From: an uncultured Roseateles sp.
GTDB lineage: Bacteria; Pseudomonadota; Gammaproteobacteria; Burkholderiales; Burkholderiaceae
Assembly: GCA_946886855.1 (NCBI GenBank)
Contig: CAMPJJ010000016.1
Location: forward strand, 8,010-72,009
Length of the DNA: 64,000 bases
Direction: 5' to 3'
The translations under genes and the position numbers were made by a program. Shown here piece after piece: positions 18,870-27,732 of the stretch (its first letter is position 1; each line of letters starts with the position of its first letter). The notes below the pieces were generated by a model, which worked only from the letters and a program-made list of their open reading frames with translations, had not been told where the DNA came from and searched no databases.

Positions 18870-20099
18870 TCACAGCGCCTCGGCGGGCACGCGGACGGTG
18901 CCTTCCATCAGGATGCGCGCGCTGCGGCTCATCACCGCCTGCGTCACGCGCCATTGGCCACCCTTGCCGCCCTCGCCGCCTTCCTGGACCGCTTCCGCGC
19001 CGACGCGCAGCGTGCCGGACGGATGGCCGAAGCGCACCGCCGGCAGCGCCTTGCCGCCCGCGGCCTCGCACACCACGGTGCCGGGGATCGCGGCCGCGGT
19101 GCCGATGGCCACCGCCGCCGTGCCCATCATCGCGTGGTGCAGCTTGCCCATGGACATCGCGCGCACCAGCACATCGATGTCGCCGGCCTCGACGGTCTTG
19201 CCGGCCGACGAGCGATAGCTCGACGGCGGCGCGACGAAGGCCAGCTTCGGCGTGTGCTGACGGGTCTTCGCCTCGTCCAGCGTCTTGATCAGGCCCATGT
19301 GCAGCGCGGCGTGCGCGCGGATCGCTTCGAGCCGCTTCAGCGCCGCGGGGTCGCCGTTGATCGCGTCCTGCAGCTCGGTGCCCGAGTAGCCCAGGTCCTT
19401 CGCGTCGACGAAGACCGCCGGGATGCCGGCGTTGATCAGGGTCGCGCGCAACTGGCCGCCGGGGACGAGGTCCTCCGGCATCGTCAGCACGTCCACGACG
19501 TTCCCGGTCGGGAACAGCGCGCCGCCGGCATCGTCGCCATCGGCGTCGTCATTGCCCGGATCGAGGAAGGCCAGCTCGACCTCCGCCGCCGGGAAGGTCA
19601 CGCCGTCGAGTTCGAAATCGCCGCTCTCCTGCACCTGGCCGTCGCGCATCGGCACCTTGGCCACGATGGTCTTGCCGATGTTGGCCTGCCAGATGCGCAC
19701 GGTGGCGATGCCGTCGCGCGGCAGCGTCGCCGCGTCGATGAATCCCGCCTGGATCGCGAACGGTCCGACGGCCGCCGACAGGTTGCCGCAGTTGCCGGAC
19801 CAGTCGACCAGCGCGGTGTCGATCGCCACCTGGCCGAACAGGTAGTCGACGTCGTGGCCGGGCCGCGTGCTGCGCGAGATGATCACCGTCTTGCTGGTGC
19901 TCGAGGTCGCGCCGCCCATGCCGTCGATCTGCTTGCCGTAGGGATCGGGGCTGCCGATGACGCGCATCAGCAGCCGGTCGCGCGCGGCGCCGGGCACGCG
20001 CGCGGCCTCGGGCAGATCGTCCAGGCGGAAGAACACGCCTTTGCTGGTACCGCCCCGCAGGTAGGTCGCGGGGATCTTCACTTGAGGGAGAAAACTCAT
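18870..20099 (-). CDS. prpF: 2-methylaconitate cis-trans isomerase / AcnD-accessory protein
   Basis: A 409-residue member of the PrpF family. PrpF isomerises 2-methyl-trans-aconitate made by AcnD into the cis form that aconitase B can hydrate. Landmarks are KIPATYLRGGTSKGVFF at the start, GMGGATSSTSKTVII in the middle and SMGKLHHAMMGTAAVAIG near the C-terminus. GGAAG precedes the ATG at 20099. The gene always travels with acnD in bacteria that lack PrpD, and here it lies 93 bases after acnD, with a 9-bp tandem repeat in the gap. Confidence 0.93.
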   Translation of the reverse strand: MSFLPQVKIPATYLRGGTSKGVFFRLDDLPEAARVPGAARDRLLMRVIGSPDPYGKQIDGMGGATSSTSKTVIISRSTRPGHDVDYLFGQVAIDTALVDWSGNCGNLSAAVGPFAIQAGFIDAATLPRDGIATVRIWQANIGKTIVAKVPMRDGQVQESGDFELDGVTFPAAEVELAFLDPGNDDADGDDAGGALFPTGNVVDVLTMPEDLVPGGQLRATLINAGIPAVFVDAKDLGYSGTELQDAINGDPAALKRLEAIRAHAALHMGLIKTLDEAKTRQHTPKLAFVAPPSSYRSSAGKTVEAGDIDVLVRAMSMGKLHHAMMGTAAVAIGTAAAIPGTVVCEAAGGKALPAVRFGHPSGTLRVGAEAVQEGGEGGKGGQWRVTQAVMSRSARILMEGTVRVPAEAL

Positions 20100-20113
20100 G
20101 ACTGCTTCCGTCG

Positions 20114-20151
20114 TTGTTCCCGATGTTCCCGATGTTCACGATGTTCACGAG
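20114..20151. repeat. 9-bp tandem repeat before prpF
   Basis: GATGTTCCC/GATGTTCAC units are repeated about four times in the acnD-prpF gap, 15-52 bases upstream of the prpF start. The repeat is in the transcribed leader between the two genes. Confidence 0.65.
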
Positions 20152-20192
20152 GGTCGCGGCGCTCGCGAAGATCCGTCGAGCACCGCGCGCCC

Positions 20193-22841
20193 TCAGGCCG
20201 CCTCGGCCGCCGCCAGGAAGTCCTGCGCGAAACGCTGCAGCACGCCGCCGGCCTGGTAGACCTCGACCTCCTCGGCGGTGTCCAGGCGGCAGCGCACCGG
20301 CACGTCGATGCGCTCGCCGTTGCGGCGGTGGACGATGACCGTCAGCGTCGCGCGCGGCGACAGCTCGCCCGACACGTCGTAGGTTTCCGAGCCGTCCAGG
20401 CCGAGCGTCAAGCGCGTCGTGCCCGGCAGGAACTCCAGCGGCAGCACGCCCATGCCGATCAGGTTGGTGCGGTGGATGCGCTCGAAGCCTTCGGCGACGA
20501 TGGCCTCGACGCCGGCCAGGCGCACGCCCTTGGCCGCCCAGTCGCGCGACGAGCCCTGCCCGTAGTCCGCGCCGGCGATGATGATCAGCGGCTGGCGGCG
20601 CGCCATGTAGGTCTCGATGGCTTCCCACATGCGCATGACCTGGCCCTCGGGCTCCAGGCGCGCGAACGAGCCGGCCAGCACCTCGCCGTCGGCGCCGCGG
20701 ACCATCTCGTTCTTCAGCGTCGGATTGGCGAAGGTGGCGCGCTGCGCGGTCAGGTGATCGCCGCGGTGGGTGGCGTAGGAGTTGAAGTCCTCCTCGGGCA
20801 GGCCCATCTTGAAGAGGTACTCGCCGGCGGCCGAGTCCAGCATGATCGCGTTGGACGGCGACAGGTGGTCGGTGGTGATGTTGTCCGGCAGCACGGCCAG
20901 CGCGCGCATGCCGCGCAGCGTGCGTTCGCCGGCCAGCGCGCCTTCCCAGTAGGGCGGACGGCGGATGTAGGTCGACTGCGCGCGCCAGTCGTAGAGCGGC
21001 TCGGTCTTCGTCGTCGACGCCGCGGTGATCGCGAACATCGGCTCGTAGACCTTGCGGAACTGCTCCGGCTTCACGCTGGAGCGCACCAGCGCGTCGATCT
21101 CGTCGTCCTCGGGCCAGAGGTCCTTCAGGCGGATCTCGCGGCCCTCGACGACGCCGAGCACGTCGCGTTCGATGTCGAAGCGGATGGTGCCCGCGATTGC
21201 GTAGGCGACCACCAGCGGCGGCGAGGCCAGGAAGGCCTGCTTGGCGCGCGGGTGGATGCGGCCGTCGAAGTTGCGGTTGCCCGAGAGCACGGCGGTGGCG
21301 TAGAGGTCGCGCTCGACGATCTCGCGATCGATGGCGGGATCCAGCGCGCCGGACATGCCGTTGCACGAGGTGCAGGCATAGGCGACGACGCCGAAGCCCA
21401 GCGCCTCCAGGTCGCCGAGCAGGCCGGCTTCCTCAAGGTACAGCGTGACCGCGCGCGAGCCGGGCGCGAGCGAGGTCTTCACCCACGGCTTGCGCGTCAG
21501 GCCCAGGCGTCGCGCATTGCGCGCGAGCAGCGCCGCGGCGATCACGTTGCGCGGGTTGCTGGTGTTGGTGCAGCTGGTGATGGCCGCGATGATCACGGCG
21601 CCGTCGGGCATGCGGCCCGGTTCTTCGGTCCACGGGCCGGCGATGCCGCGCTCGGTCAGCGCGGAGGTCGGCAGGCGGCGGTGCGGATTCGACGGGCCGG
21701 CCATGTTGCGCACGACGCTGGCCAGGTCGAACTTCAGCACGCGCGGGTAGACGACGCCGGACAGCGTGTTGCCCTCGCCCGACCACAGGCCGGCGGCCTT
21801 CGCGTAGGTCTCGACGAGCTGCACCTGCGCTTCCTCGCGCCCGGTCAGGCGCAGGTAGGTGAGCGTCTGCTCGTCGATCGCGAACAGCGCGGCGGTAGCG
21901 CCGTACTCGGGCGCCATGTTGGAGATCGTGGCGCGGTCGCCGAGCGTGAGGCTGGAGACGCCTTCGCCGTAGAACTCCAGGTAGGCGCCGACGACCTTTT
22001 CCTTGCGCAGGAACTCGGTCAGCGCGAGCACCAGGTCGGTGGCGGTGATGCCGGGCTGGCGATGGCCGCTGAGCTCGACGCCGACGATGTCGGGCAGCCG
22101 CATCCACGAGGCGCGGCCGAGCATCACGTTCTCCGCTTCCAGCCCGCCGACGCCGACGGCGATCACGCCCAGCGCGTCGACGTGGGGCGTGTGGCTGTCG
22201 GTGCCGACGCAGGTGTCGGGATAGGCGACGCCGCGGTCCACGTGCACGACGGGCGACATCCGCTCCAGATTGATCTGATGCATGATCCCGTTCCCCGGCG
22301 GGATCACGTCGACGTTGCGGAACGCCGTGCGGCACCACTCGATGAAGTGGAAGCGGTCCTCGTTGCGGCGGTCCTCGATCGCGCGGTTCTTCTCGAACGC
22401 CTGCGGGTCATAACCGCCGCACTCGACGGCCAGCGAGTGGTCGACGATCAGCTGCACCGGCACGACCGGATTCACCTTGGCGGGATCGCCGCCCTGATCG
22501 GCGATCGCGTCGCGCAGGCCGGCCAGGTCCACGAGCGCGGTCTGGCCCAGGATGTCGTGGCAGACCACCCGCGCCGGATACCAGGGGAAGTCGCGATCGG
22601 CCTTGCCGTCGGCGAGCTGCAGCAGGCTCTCGTCGAGGGTGGCGGGGTCGCAGCGGCGCACCAGGTTCTCGGCGTGGACGCGGGCGGTGTAGGACATGCG
22701 GTCCCACGCGCCGGGGCGCAGCGCCTCGACGGCGGCGCGCGCGTCGAACCAGTCGAGGGCGGTGCCGGCCAGCGGCTTGCGCCAGGTCTCGTTGAGCGGG
22801 ATGGCGGAGGCGATGGTGGGTGCGGGCGTCGTGGCTGGCAT
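20193..22841 (-). CDS. acnD: Fe/S-dependent 2-methylisocitrate dehydratase
   Basis: An 882-residue aconitase-family enzyme that dehydrates 2-methylcitrate. The three [4Fe-4S] cysteines are in SCTNTSN and ACTSCNGMSG, and the C-terminal swivel domain contains RTNLIGMGVLPLEF. AcnD, not PrpD, together with prpF is the usual pair in betaproteobacteria. I prefer the ATG at 22841, which has GAGAAG 8 bases upstream, to the ATG at 22859, which has no ribosome binding site. It lies 112 bases after prpC; that gap has a short 9-bp repeat (CGGTCATCG twice). Confidence 0.94.
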   Translation of the reverse strand: MPATTPAPTIASAIPLNETWRKPLAGTALDWFDARAAVEALRPGAWDRMSYTARVHAENLVRRCDPATLDESLLQLADGKADRDFPWYPARVVCHDILGQTALVDLAGLRDAIADQGGDPAKVNPVVPVQLIVDHSLAVECGGYDPQAFEKNRAIEDRRNEDRFHFIEWCRTAFRNVDVIPPGNGIMHQINLERMSPVVHVDRGVAYPDTCVGTDSHTPHVDALGVIAVGVGGLEAENVMLGRASWMRLPDIVGVELSGHRQPGITATDLVLALTEFLRKEKVVGAYLEFYGEGVSSLTLGDRATISNMAPEYGATAALFAIDEQTLTYLRLTGREEAQVQLVETYAKAAGLWSGEGNTLSGVVYPRVLKFDLASVVRNMAGPSNPHRRLPTSALTERGIAGPWTEEPGRMPDGAVIIAAITSCTNTSNPRNVIAAALLARNARRLGLTRKPWVKTSLAPGSRAVTLYLEEAGLLGDLEALGFGVVAYACTSCNGMSGALDPAIDREIVERDLYATAVLSGNRNFDGRIHPRAKQAFLASPPLVVAYAIAGTIRFDIERDVLGVVEGREIRLKDLWPEDDEIDALVRSSVKPEQFRKVYEPMFAITAASTTKTEPLYDWRAQSTYIRRPPYWEGALAGERTLRGMRALAVLPDNITTDHLSPSNAIMLDSAAGEYLFKMGLPEEDFNSYATHRGDHLTAQRATFANPTLKNEMVRGADGEVLAGSFARLEPEGQVMRMWEAIETYMARRQPLIIIAGADYGQGSSRDWAAKGVRLAGVEAIVAEGFERIHRTNLIGMGVLPLEFLPGTTRLTLGLDGSETYDVSGELSPRATLTVIVHRRNGERIDVPVRCRLDTAEEVEVYQAGGVLQRFAQDFLAAAEAA

Positions 22842-22953
22842 CTCTGAAACTTCTCTCATGCGGTCATCGCGGTCATCGTGTTTGAGGCGGTCGACGGGGC
22901 GACCCGGTGCGTGCGGGCCGCCGGGTCGGGGTCGCCGTGTCGGGGCCGTGGCC

Positions 22954-24126
22954 TCAGGGGCGCTGGGCCAGGGGGACGAAGACCTGGTCTTCCGGGCCGG
23001 TGTAGACGGCGCTGGGGCGGATGATCTTGTTGTCCTGGCGTTGCTCGATCACGTGGGCGGCCCAGCCGCTGGTGCGGGCGATGACGAACAGCGGGGTGAA
23101 CATGGCGGTCGGCACGCCCATCATGTGATAGCTGACGGCGCTGAACCAGTCCAGGTTGGGGAACATCTTCTTGGCGTCCCACATCGTCTTCTCGAGGCGT
23201 TCGGCGATGTCGTACATCTTGGTCGAGCCGGCGTCCTTGGACAGCTGGTGGGCGACCTTCTTGATGACTTCGTTGCGGGGGTCGCTGACGGTGTAGACAG
23301 GGTGGCCGAAGCCGATGACGACTTCCTTGGCCTCGACGCGGCGGCGGATGTCGGCCTCGGCCTCGTCGGGGGTGTCGTAGCGCTTCTGGATCTCGAAGGC
23401 GACCTCGTTGGCGCCGCCGTGCTTCGGGCCGCGCAGGGCGCCGATGGCGCCGGCGATGGCCGAGTGCATGTCCGAGCCGGTGCCGGCGATCACGCGGGCG
23501 GTGAAGGTGGAGGCGTTGAACTCGTGCTCTGCGTAGAGGATCAGCGAGGTGTGCATCGCGCGTTCCCAGCCTTTCGACGGCGGCTTGCCGTGGAGCAGGT
23601 GCAGGAAGTGGGCGCCGATGGAGTCGTCGTCGGTTTCGACCTCGATGGAGCGGCCGTTGTGGCTGTAGTGGTACCAGTACAGCAGCATGGAGCCGAAGGA
23701 GGCCATCAGCTTGTCGGCGATGTCGCGGGCGCCGGGCAGGTTGTGGTCGTCCTTTTCGGGGAGCGAGCAGCCGAGGGCGGAGACGCCGGTGCGCATCACG
23801 TCCATCGGATGGGCGTTGGCCGGGAGGGTTTCGAGCGCGTCCATGACGGCGGCGGGCAGGCCGCGGAGGGATTTCAGCTTGGCCTTGTAGCCGCGCAGTT
23901 CGCCGTCGTTGGGGAGCTTGCCGTGGACGAGCAGGTAGGCGATCTCTTCGAACTCGCAGCGTTCGGCGAGTTCGAGGATGTCGTAGCCGCGGTAGTGCAG
24001 GTCGTTGCCGGTGCGGCCGACGGTGCACAGGGCGGTGGTGCCGGCGGCGACGCCGGACAGGGCGACGGATTTCTTGGGCTTGAAGGCGGGGGCGGCTGCC
24101 GCGTTCGCGGTCGTGGTGTCGCTCAT
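22954..24126 (-). CDS. prpC: 2-methylcitrate synthase
   Basis: Condenses propionyl-CoA with oxaloacetate, the entry step of the methylcitrate cycle. The 390-residue protein is a type II-like citrate synthase: [17 protein letters not shown] and LHYRGYDI at the start, GFGHPVY with the catalytic His, and [13 protein letters not shown] near the C-terminus. The N-terminal AGxTAL segment and the operon context separate it from housekeeping citrate synthase. It lies 50 bases after the thioesterase gene. Confidence 0.94.
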   Translation of the reverse strand: MSDTTTANAAAAPAFKPKKSVALSGVAAGTTALCTVGRTGNDLHYRGYDILELAERCEFEEIAYLLVHGKLPNDGELRGYKAKLKSLRGLPAAVMDALETLPANAHPMDVMRTGVSALGCSLPEKDDHNLPGARDIADKLMASFGSMLLYWYHYSHNGRSIEVETDDDSIGAHFLHLLHGKPPSKGWERAMHTSLILYAEHEFNASTFTARVIAGTGSDMHSAIAGAIGALRGPKHGGANEVAFEIQKRYDTPDEAEADIRRRVEAKEVVIGFGHPVYTVSDPRNEVIKKVAHQLSKDAGSTKMYDIAERLEKTMWDAKKMFPNLDWFSAVSYHMMGVPTAMFTPLFVIARTSGWAAHVIEQRQDNKIIRPSAVYTGPEDQVFVPLAQRP

Positions 24127-24176
24127 GGGGATGTCTCCTGGAAGTGGAATCTTGGGGGGAATTTAGAGGGGCAGGC

Positions 24177-24611
24177 TCAGACCATGCCCGGTGGGATCGA
24201 GGGTAGCCGCTGCCCGACGGGGGTGGTGCGAGGGGTGATTCGGCAGGGCTTGCCGCCGTCGACGGCGACCATCTCGAAGGTGGCGCGGAGGACGTCGGAA
24301 GGGGCCGTATTGTCGATGCGGGCGTGGACCTCGACGGTCATCGAGGTGCCGCCGACGCGGGAGACGCGGGAGTGGATGTGGAGGACCGAGCCTACCGGGA
24401 CCGGGGCGAGGAACTGGACGTCCTTCACGGCGACCATGACGATGTCCTGGTGGCAGAAGCGCGCGGCGACCATGTGGGCGTTCTGGCCGAGCCAGGACAA
24501 GGCCTCAGGTCCGAAAAGGGTGCCGTAGTGGTTCGCGTGACGCGGCAGCACCAGCTCGCTGCGAAGCATCTCCGTCGAAGAAGCGCTCGACAGCGCAGTA
24601 GGCCAGTCCAT
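24177..24611 (-). CDS. HotDog-fold acyl-CoA thioesterase
   Basis: A 144-residue thioesterase of the YciA/BFIT type. LPRHANHYGTLFGPEALSW is the substrate-site helix region and IVMVAVKDVQFLAPVPVG the following strand; GTSMTVEVHARI closes the fold. The ATG at 24611 is preferred because family similarity starts there; a longer frame to 24668 would cover the operator. As first gene of the methylcitrate operon it may free CoA from excess propionyl-CoA or other short acyl-CoAs. The substrate is an inference. Confidence 0.8.
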   Translation of the reverse strand: MDWPTALSSASSTEMLRSELVLPRHANHYGTLFGPEALSWLGQNAHMVAARFCHQDIVMVAVKDVQFLAPVPVGSVLHIHSRVSRVGGTSMTVEVHARIDNTAPSDVLRATFEMVAVDGGKPCRITPRTTPVGQRLPSIPPGMV

Positions 24612-24617
24612 TGCAAG

Positions 24618-24725
24618 TTGTGAAATGGGGAAGTTCACAATGTTCGCAGCGGATGGGCCAAGGGGCAACGATGAAGTTGTGGTGGGTTGCGAAGGTGGCG
24701 GGCCTGGTTTGCGAAACTTGTGAAG
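24618..24725 (-). promoter_or_regulatory. TTGYGAA operator cluster upstream of the methylcitrate operon
   Basis: TTGTGAA (24618-24624) and TTCACAA (24634-24640) form a perfect 7-bp inverted repeat with a 9-base spacer, just upstream of the operon start. Further copies are TTGCGAA at 24687-24693, TTTGCGAAA at 24708-24716 and TTGTGAA at 24718-24724, the last two in direct repeat. The same words occur before mmsA/scfR. No PrpR-type sigma-54 regulator is encoded next to this operon, which supports control by the ScfR-type protein at 8419. Confidence 0.65.
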
Positions 24726-24752
24726 TCCTGGCTCTGGCCAGCCAGATTTCAG

Positions 24753-24820
24753 AAATGTCTACGAGCGCAGACTTTTCGCGGTTTTCCACGCCCAAAAATC
24801 AAAAATGTCTACGAGCGTAG
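24753..24820 (+). promoter_or_regulatory. Two copies of a dyad operator before the hipB-like remnant
   Basis: AAATGTCTACGAGCGYAG occurs at 24753-24770 and 24803-24820, 17 of 18 bases identical. Each is an approximate palindrome around GTCTACG/CGTAGAC; copy 2 contains CTACG-AG-CGTAG. Paired operators of this kind are usual for autoregulated antitoxins such as HipB. They lie 20-90 bases before the truncated hipB-like frame. Confidence 0.55.
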
Positions 24821-24840
24821 GCACAACCTGACCCCAATTC

Positions 24841-24957
24841 ATGAAGCGTTCGATCAAGTCCCCTGAAGACCTCGGACTCATCATCCGAGCGGTACGGAAG
24901 TACTCGAAAGTTCGTCAAGACGACCTGGCCGGGTGCGCCAAGGTCAGCAAGCAGTTT
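24841..24957 (+). pseudogene. HipB-like antitoxin, 5' fragment
   Basis: The first 39 codons (MKRSIKSPEDLGLIIRAV, then DDLAGCAKVSKQF) match the start of HipB-type helix-turn-helix antitoxins. The reading then leaves the family pattern: the expected V-x-D-x-E-x-G-K-P segment is missing, and the frame continues through sequence that belongs to the 3' part of the opposite-strand DUF4365 gene. No HipA kinase is present. This looks like one edge of a deletion that joined two genes tail to tail. Confidence 0.65.
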
Positions 24958-25303
24958 CCCCCGCTCCGAATCCACCGCAATGGTCAACTGTCTCTGGCAC
25001 GAGCAGGACCGCAAGATATCGTGGCGAGGCAAAGTCCCCACCTCGGAGATCGTCGTAGTTCTTGCGAGGGAGTGGAAACTTAATCACAGCCTCTTCCACA
25101 TCCACGAGTTCCTGGGAGGTGCACTTGAGTTGGAACTCTATCTGCGGGCTGCGGACGAGGTGCCCAACGTACCCCCTGCTTTTGAACGCAACGTCGATGC
25201 TATCGTCGTCGACGGACGATGAGATGCGATTCAGCCCCGCATGCGCTGCGAGCGCGCACACGTATGCATAGTTGAACTCTTCTTTCTGCTTCTGCGGGTC
25301 CAT
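24944..25303 (-). pseudogene. DUF4365 protein, C-terminally truncated
   Basis: MDPQKQKEEFNYAYVCALAA and the segments DDDSIDVAF, IEFQLKCTSQ, KFPLPRKNYDDLR and PRYLAVLLVPE match the N-terminal two thirds of DUF4365, a nuclease-like domain found in defence-type islands. After VLLVPE the protein runs into 15 unrelated residues (ETVDHCGGFGAG and on) read antisense to the hipB fragment, so the C-terminal third is lost. The ATG at 25303 is where similarity begins. Lower GC than the neighbours fits foreign origin. Confidence 0.65.
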
Positions 25304-25779
25304 GTCTGCGGCCCTCCCCCATTGTGGCTTCATGCTACACAAGGAAGTCGAAGAAGTTCAAACACCTCAAAACTCGCTACGCTGCGATCTAAAAGCAGTG
25401 CGGAACAAGGTTGCCACTAGTTCGTCAGACGCATGACCAACCGGTTGCCTCCTACCGTAACGGCTGCGACAAGGCGACGGATGCTCCCCTCAAAGCGGCG
25501 GCGACACAGCCTGAGCGAAGCGCCTTAAGCCCATCGACCCTGCGGCCTGAGGGACGAAGCGTGGCACGTTCATCCGGCTGGTTTGGTCGACCCCGAAGGC
25601 GCTTAGCGCTTGTGAGTTCACCGTGGTTGCCGTCGGCCGAATGATGCCATCTGGCCTCTCAGGCGGAGCCAGGTCTTGCGTGCGGCATCGTCGCCCCGTC
25701 CTCTCACAACACGCCGCGGGTTTCGAACTGAGACGCCGTCAGGAAGTCGCATTCAGGCGGTTGAATCCCTCGCAGGTCC
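25304..25779. other. Gene-free stretch, nothing recognised
   Basis: This 476-base region between the DUF4365 remnant and the TRAP transporter has no convincing coding frame. Its first part (to about 25440) is less GC-rich than the flanks. AAGCGCCTT (25518-25526) and AAGGCGCTT (25596-25604) form a 9-bp inverted repeat 69 bases apart. I see no tRNA, attachment site or transposase fragment that I can support. Confidence 0.5.
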
Positions 25780-27141
25780 TTAATGCCCCGCAGCCACCGC
25801 CCCCATCACCAAATCCGGCAGCCCCGTCGCGATGCTCGGGAAGATGCAGATCAACAGCACCGCCAGCAGCATGAGGACAACAAACGGCAGCACTCCCCAG
25901 ATGATGTCTCTCAGGTCGATATCCGGCGCGATGTTCTTGATCACGAAGATGTTCAACCCCACCGGCGGGTGAATCAGTCCCGTCTCCATCACGATCGTCA
26001 TCAGGATCCCGAACCAGATCAGGTCGAACCCCGCCGCCTTCAACGGCGGCAGGATGATCGGCGCCGTCATCAGGATGATGCTCACCGGCGGCAGGAAGAA
26101 CCCCAGCAGGATGACCATCAGCAGCACGGCCGCCAGCAGCACCCACTTGGACAGGTGCATGCCGACGATCCACTCCGCCACCGCCTGGCTGATGTGCAGG
26201 TAGCTCATCACGTAGGAGAACAGCAGCGACATGCCGATGATGAACATCAGCATGGTCGACTCCTTCAAGGTCGACGTGAGGATGGGCGCCACGTCCCGCG
26301 GCCGCCACACCCCGTAGATCACTGCGATCAATCCCAGCGCCAGCAGCGCGCCCAGACCCGCCGTCTCCGACGGCGTCGCGAAGCCGCCGTACAGCGCCAC
26401 CATCACGCCGATCAGCAGCAGCACGAACGGCACGACCCGCGGCAGCATCTCGAACTTCTGACGTGTGGTGAAGGTCTCCTTCGACAGCAGCGCCGAGGCC
26501 GCCCCCGTGCGATTGAATTCGGCCTCGGCCAGCGCGTACTCCTTGCGGTAGCGCAGCGCCGCGTAGACGGCGAACAGCACCACGAGCAGGATGCCCGGCG
26601 CGATGCCGGCCAGGAACAGCCGGCCCAGCGACTGCTCCGCCGCCACCGCGTACAGGATCATCGTGATCGACGGCGGCAGCAGGATGCCCAAGGTCCCGCC
26701 GGCCGCGATGATGCCGGCCGCGAAACCGGGCGAGTAGCCCCGCTTGCGCATCTCCGGAATGCCGGCGCTGCCGATGGCCGAGCAGGTCGCCGGGCTGGAG
26801 CCGGCCATGGCCGCGAACAGCGCGCAGGCGAAGACGTTGGCGATGCCCAGCCCGCCGGGGATGCGTCCCATCCAGACGTGCATCGCCGCGTACAGGTCCT
26901 GCCCCGCTCTCGACTTCCCGATGGCCGCCCCCTTCAGGATGAAGAGCGGAATGGAGAGCAGCGTGATGCTGGCCATCTCCTCGTAGACGTTCTGCGTGAC
27001 CGTGTCCAGCGCGGACGCCGGCATGAAGAGCGCCATGAACAGCACCGCCACGCTGCCGAGCGCGAACGCGATCGGCGCGCCCGAGAACATGAACAGCAGC
27101 GTGACGATCCCGAACAGCGAGCCGAGGACGAGCATGCTCAT
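25780..27141 (-). CDS. dctM: TRAP transporter large permease subunit
   Basis: A 453-residue inner-membrane protein with about 12-14 hydrophobic helices, typical of DctM. Family landmarks are SIPLFILKGAAIG, MAGSSPATCSAIGSAGIPEM, GTLGILLPPSITMILYAV and the C-terminal HPPVGLNIFVI. It forms the ion-coupled channel of a tripartite periplasmic carboxylate transporter. The ATG at 27141 overlaps the dctQ stop in an ATGA. Substrate is not readable; TRAP systems usually take organic acids. Confidence 0.93.
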   Translation of the reverse strand: MSMLVLGSLFGIVTLLFMFSGAPIAFALGSVAVLFMALFMPASALDTVTQNVYEEMASITLLSIPLFILKGAAIGKSRAGQDLYAAMHVWMGRIPGGLGIANVFACALFAAMAGSSPATCSAIGSAGIPEMRKRGYSPGFAAGIIAAGGTLGILLPPSITMILYAVAAEQSLGRLFLAGIAPGILLVVLFAVYAALRYRKEYALAEAEFNRTGAASALLSKETFTTRQKFEMLPRVVPFVLLLIGVMVALYGGFATPSETAGLGALLALGLIAVIYGVWRPRDVAPILTSTLKESTMLMFIIGMSLLFSYVMSYLHISQAVAEWIVGMHLSKWVLLAAVLLMVILLGFFLPPVSIILMTAPIILPPLKAAGFDLIWFGILMTIVMETGLIHPPVGLNIFVIKNIAPDIDLRDIIWGVLPFVVLMLLAVLLICIFPSIATGLPDLVMGAVAAGH

Positions 27142-27725
27142 GCGCCCACTCCCGATTGATTTGTCGAGTTGTTTTTCTTGAAGAGCCCGTTGACGCGCGC
27201 CGTCAGCTGAACGAGCAGTTGCAGGCTCAGCAGCGTCATGCCCAGCGCCATCAGCCCGTACGGGATCCACAGCGGCGGCGCCCAGGACGACGAGGTCGTC
27301 TGGCCCTCGACCCAGGCCTCGTGGAACAGCGTCCAGGACTTCCACGCGAAGAAGGCGCAGAAGGCCGTGCACATCAGGTCCACCAGCGCCAGGCGCAGGC
27401 GGTTGACCGCACGCGGCAGCAAGCCGGCCATGGCCTCGATGCCGACGTGCCCGCGCAAGGACTGGACGAAGGCGCCGCAGAGGAAGGTCGCGCCGACCAG
27501 GCAGAAGACCGCCGCCTCGTCCTGCCAGTCCGTGGACGCCTTCATCACGTAGCGCGAGACCACGCTGTACGTCAGCACGCACGAGGCCACCAGCAGCGCC
27601 AGCATGCCCAGCACCACCACGCCCTGGTTGATGAGGTGCAGCAGCCGCGCGAGCGGCAGCAGCACCGCCGGCGTGTCGGGGTCGATGCCGGCCACCGCCG
27701 GCTTCAGTTCAAAGCCGTGGCTCAT
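27138..27725 (-). CDS. dctQ: TRAP transporter small permease subunit
   Basis: A 195-residue protein with four membrane helices (near residues 35-55, 75-95, 112-132 and 150-170), as expected for DctQ. SRYVMKASTDWQDEAAVF is the usual motif after helix 1, and RGHVGIEAM follows helix 2. The gene starts 7 bases after dctP and ends inside the dctM start codon, so the three subunits are co-translated. Confidence 0.9.
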   Translation of the reverse strand: MSHGFELKPAVAGIDPDTPAVLLPLARLLHLINQGVVVLGMLALLVASCVLTYSVVSRYVMKASTDWQDEAAVFCLVGATFLCGAFVQSLRGHVGIEAMAGLLPRAVNRLRLALVDLMCTAFCAFFAWKSWTLFHEAWVEGQTTSSSWAPPLWIPYGLMALGMTLLSLQLLVQLTARVNGLFKKNNSTNQSGVGA

Positions 27726-27732
27726 CGCGCGC

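Noticed and set aside
24944..25303. Active toxin-antitoxin or defence system
   Set aside because: Both the hipB-like and DUF4365 frames are truncated and no HipA or partner gene is present, so I call remnants only.
25304..25779. tRNA, attachment site or transposase fragment
   Set aside because: A T-loop-like GGTTTCGAA occurs near 25720 but no acceptor or anticodon stems can be folded around it, and no frame resembles an integrase or transposase.
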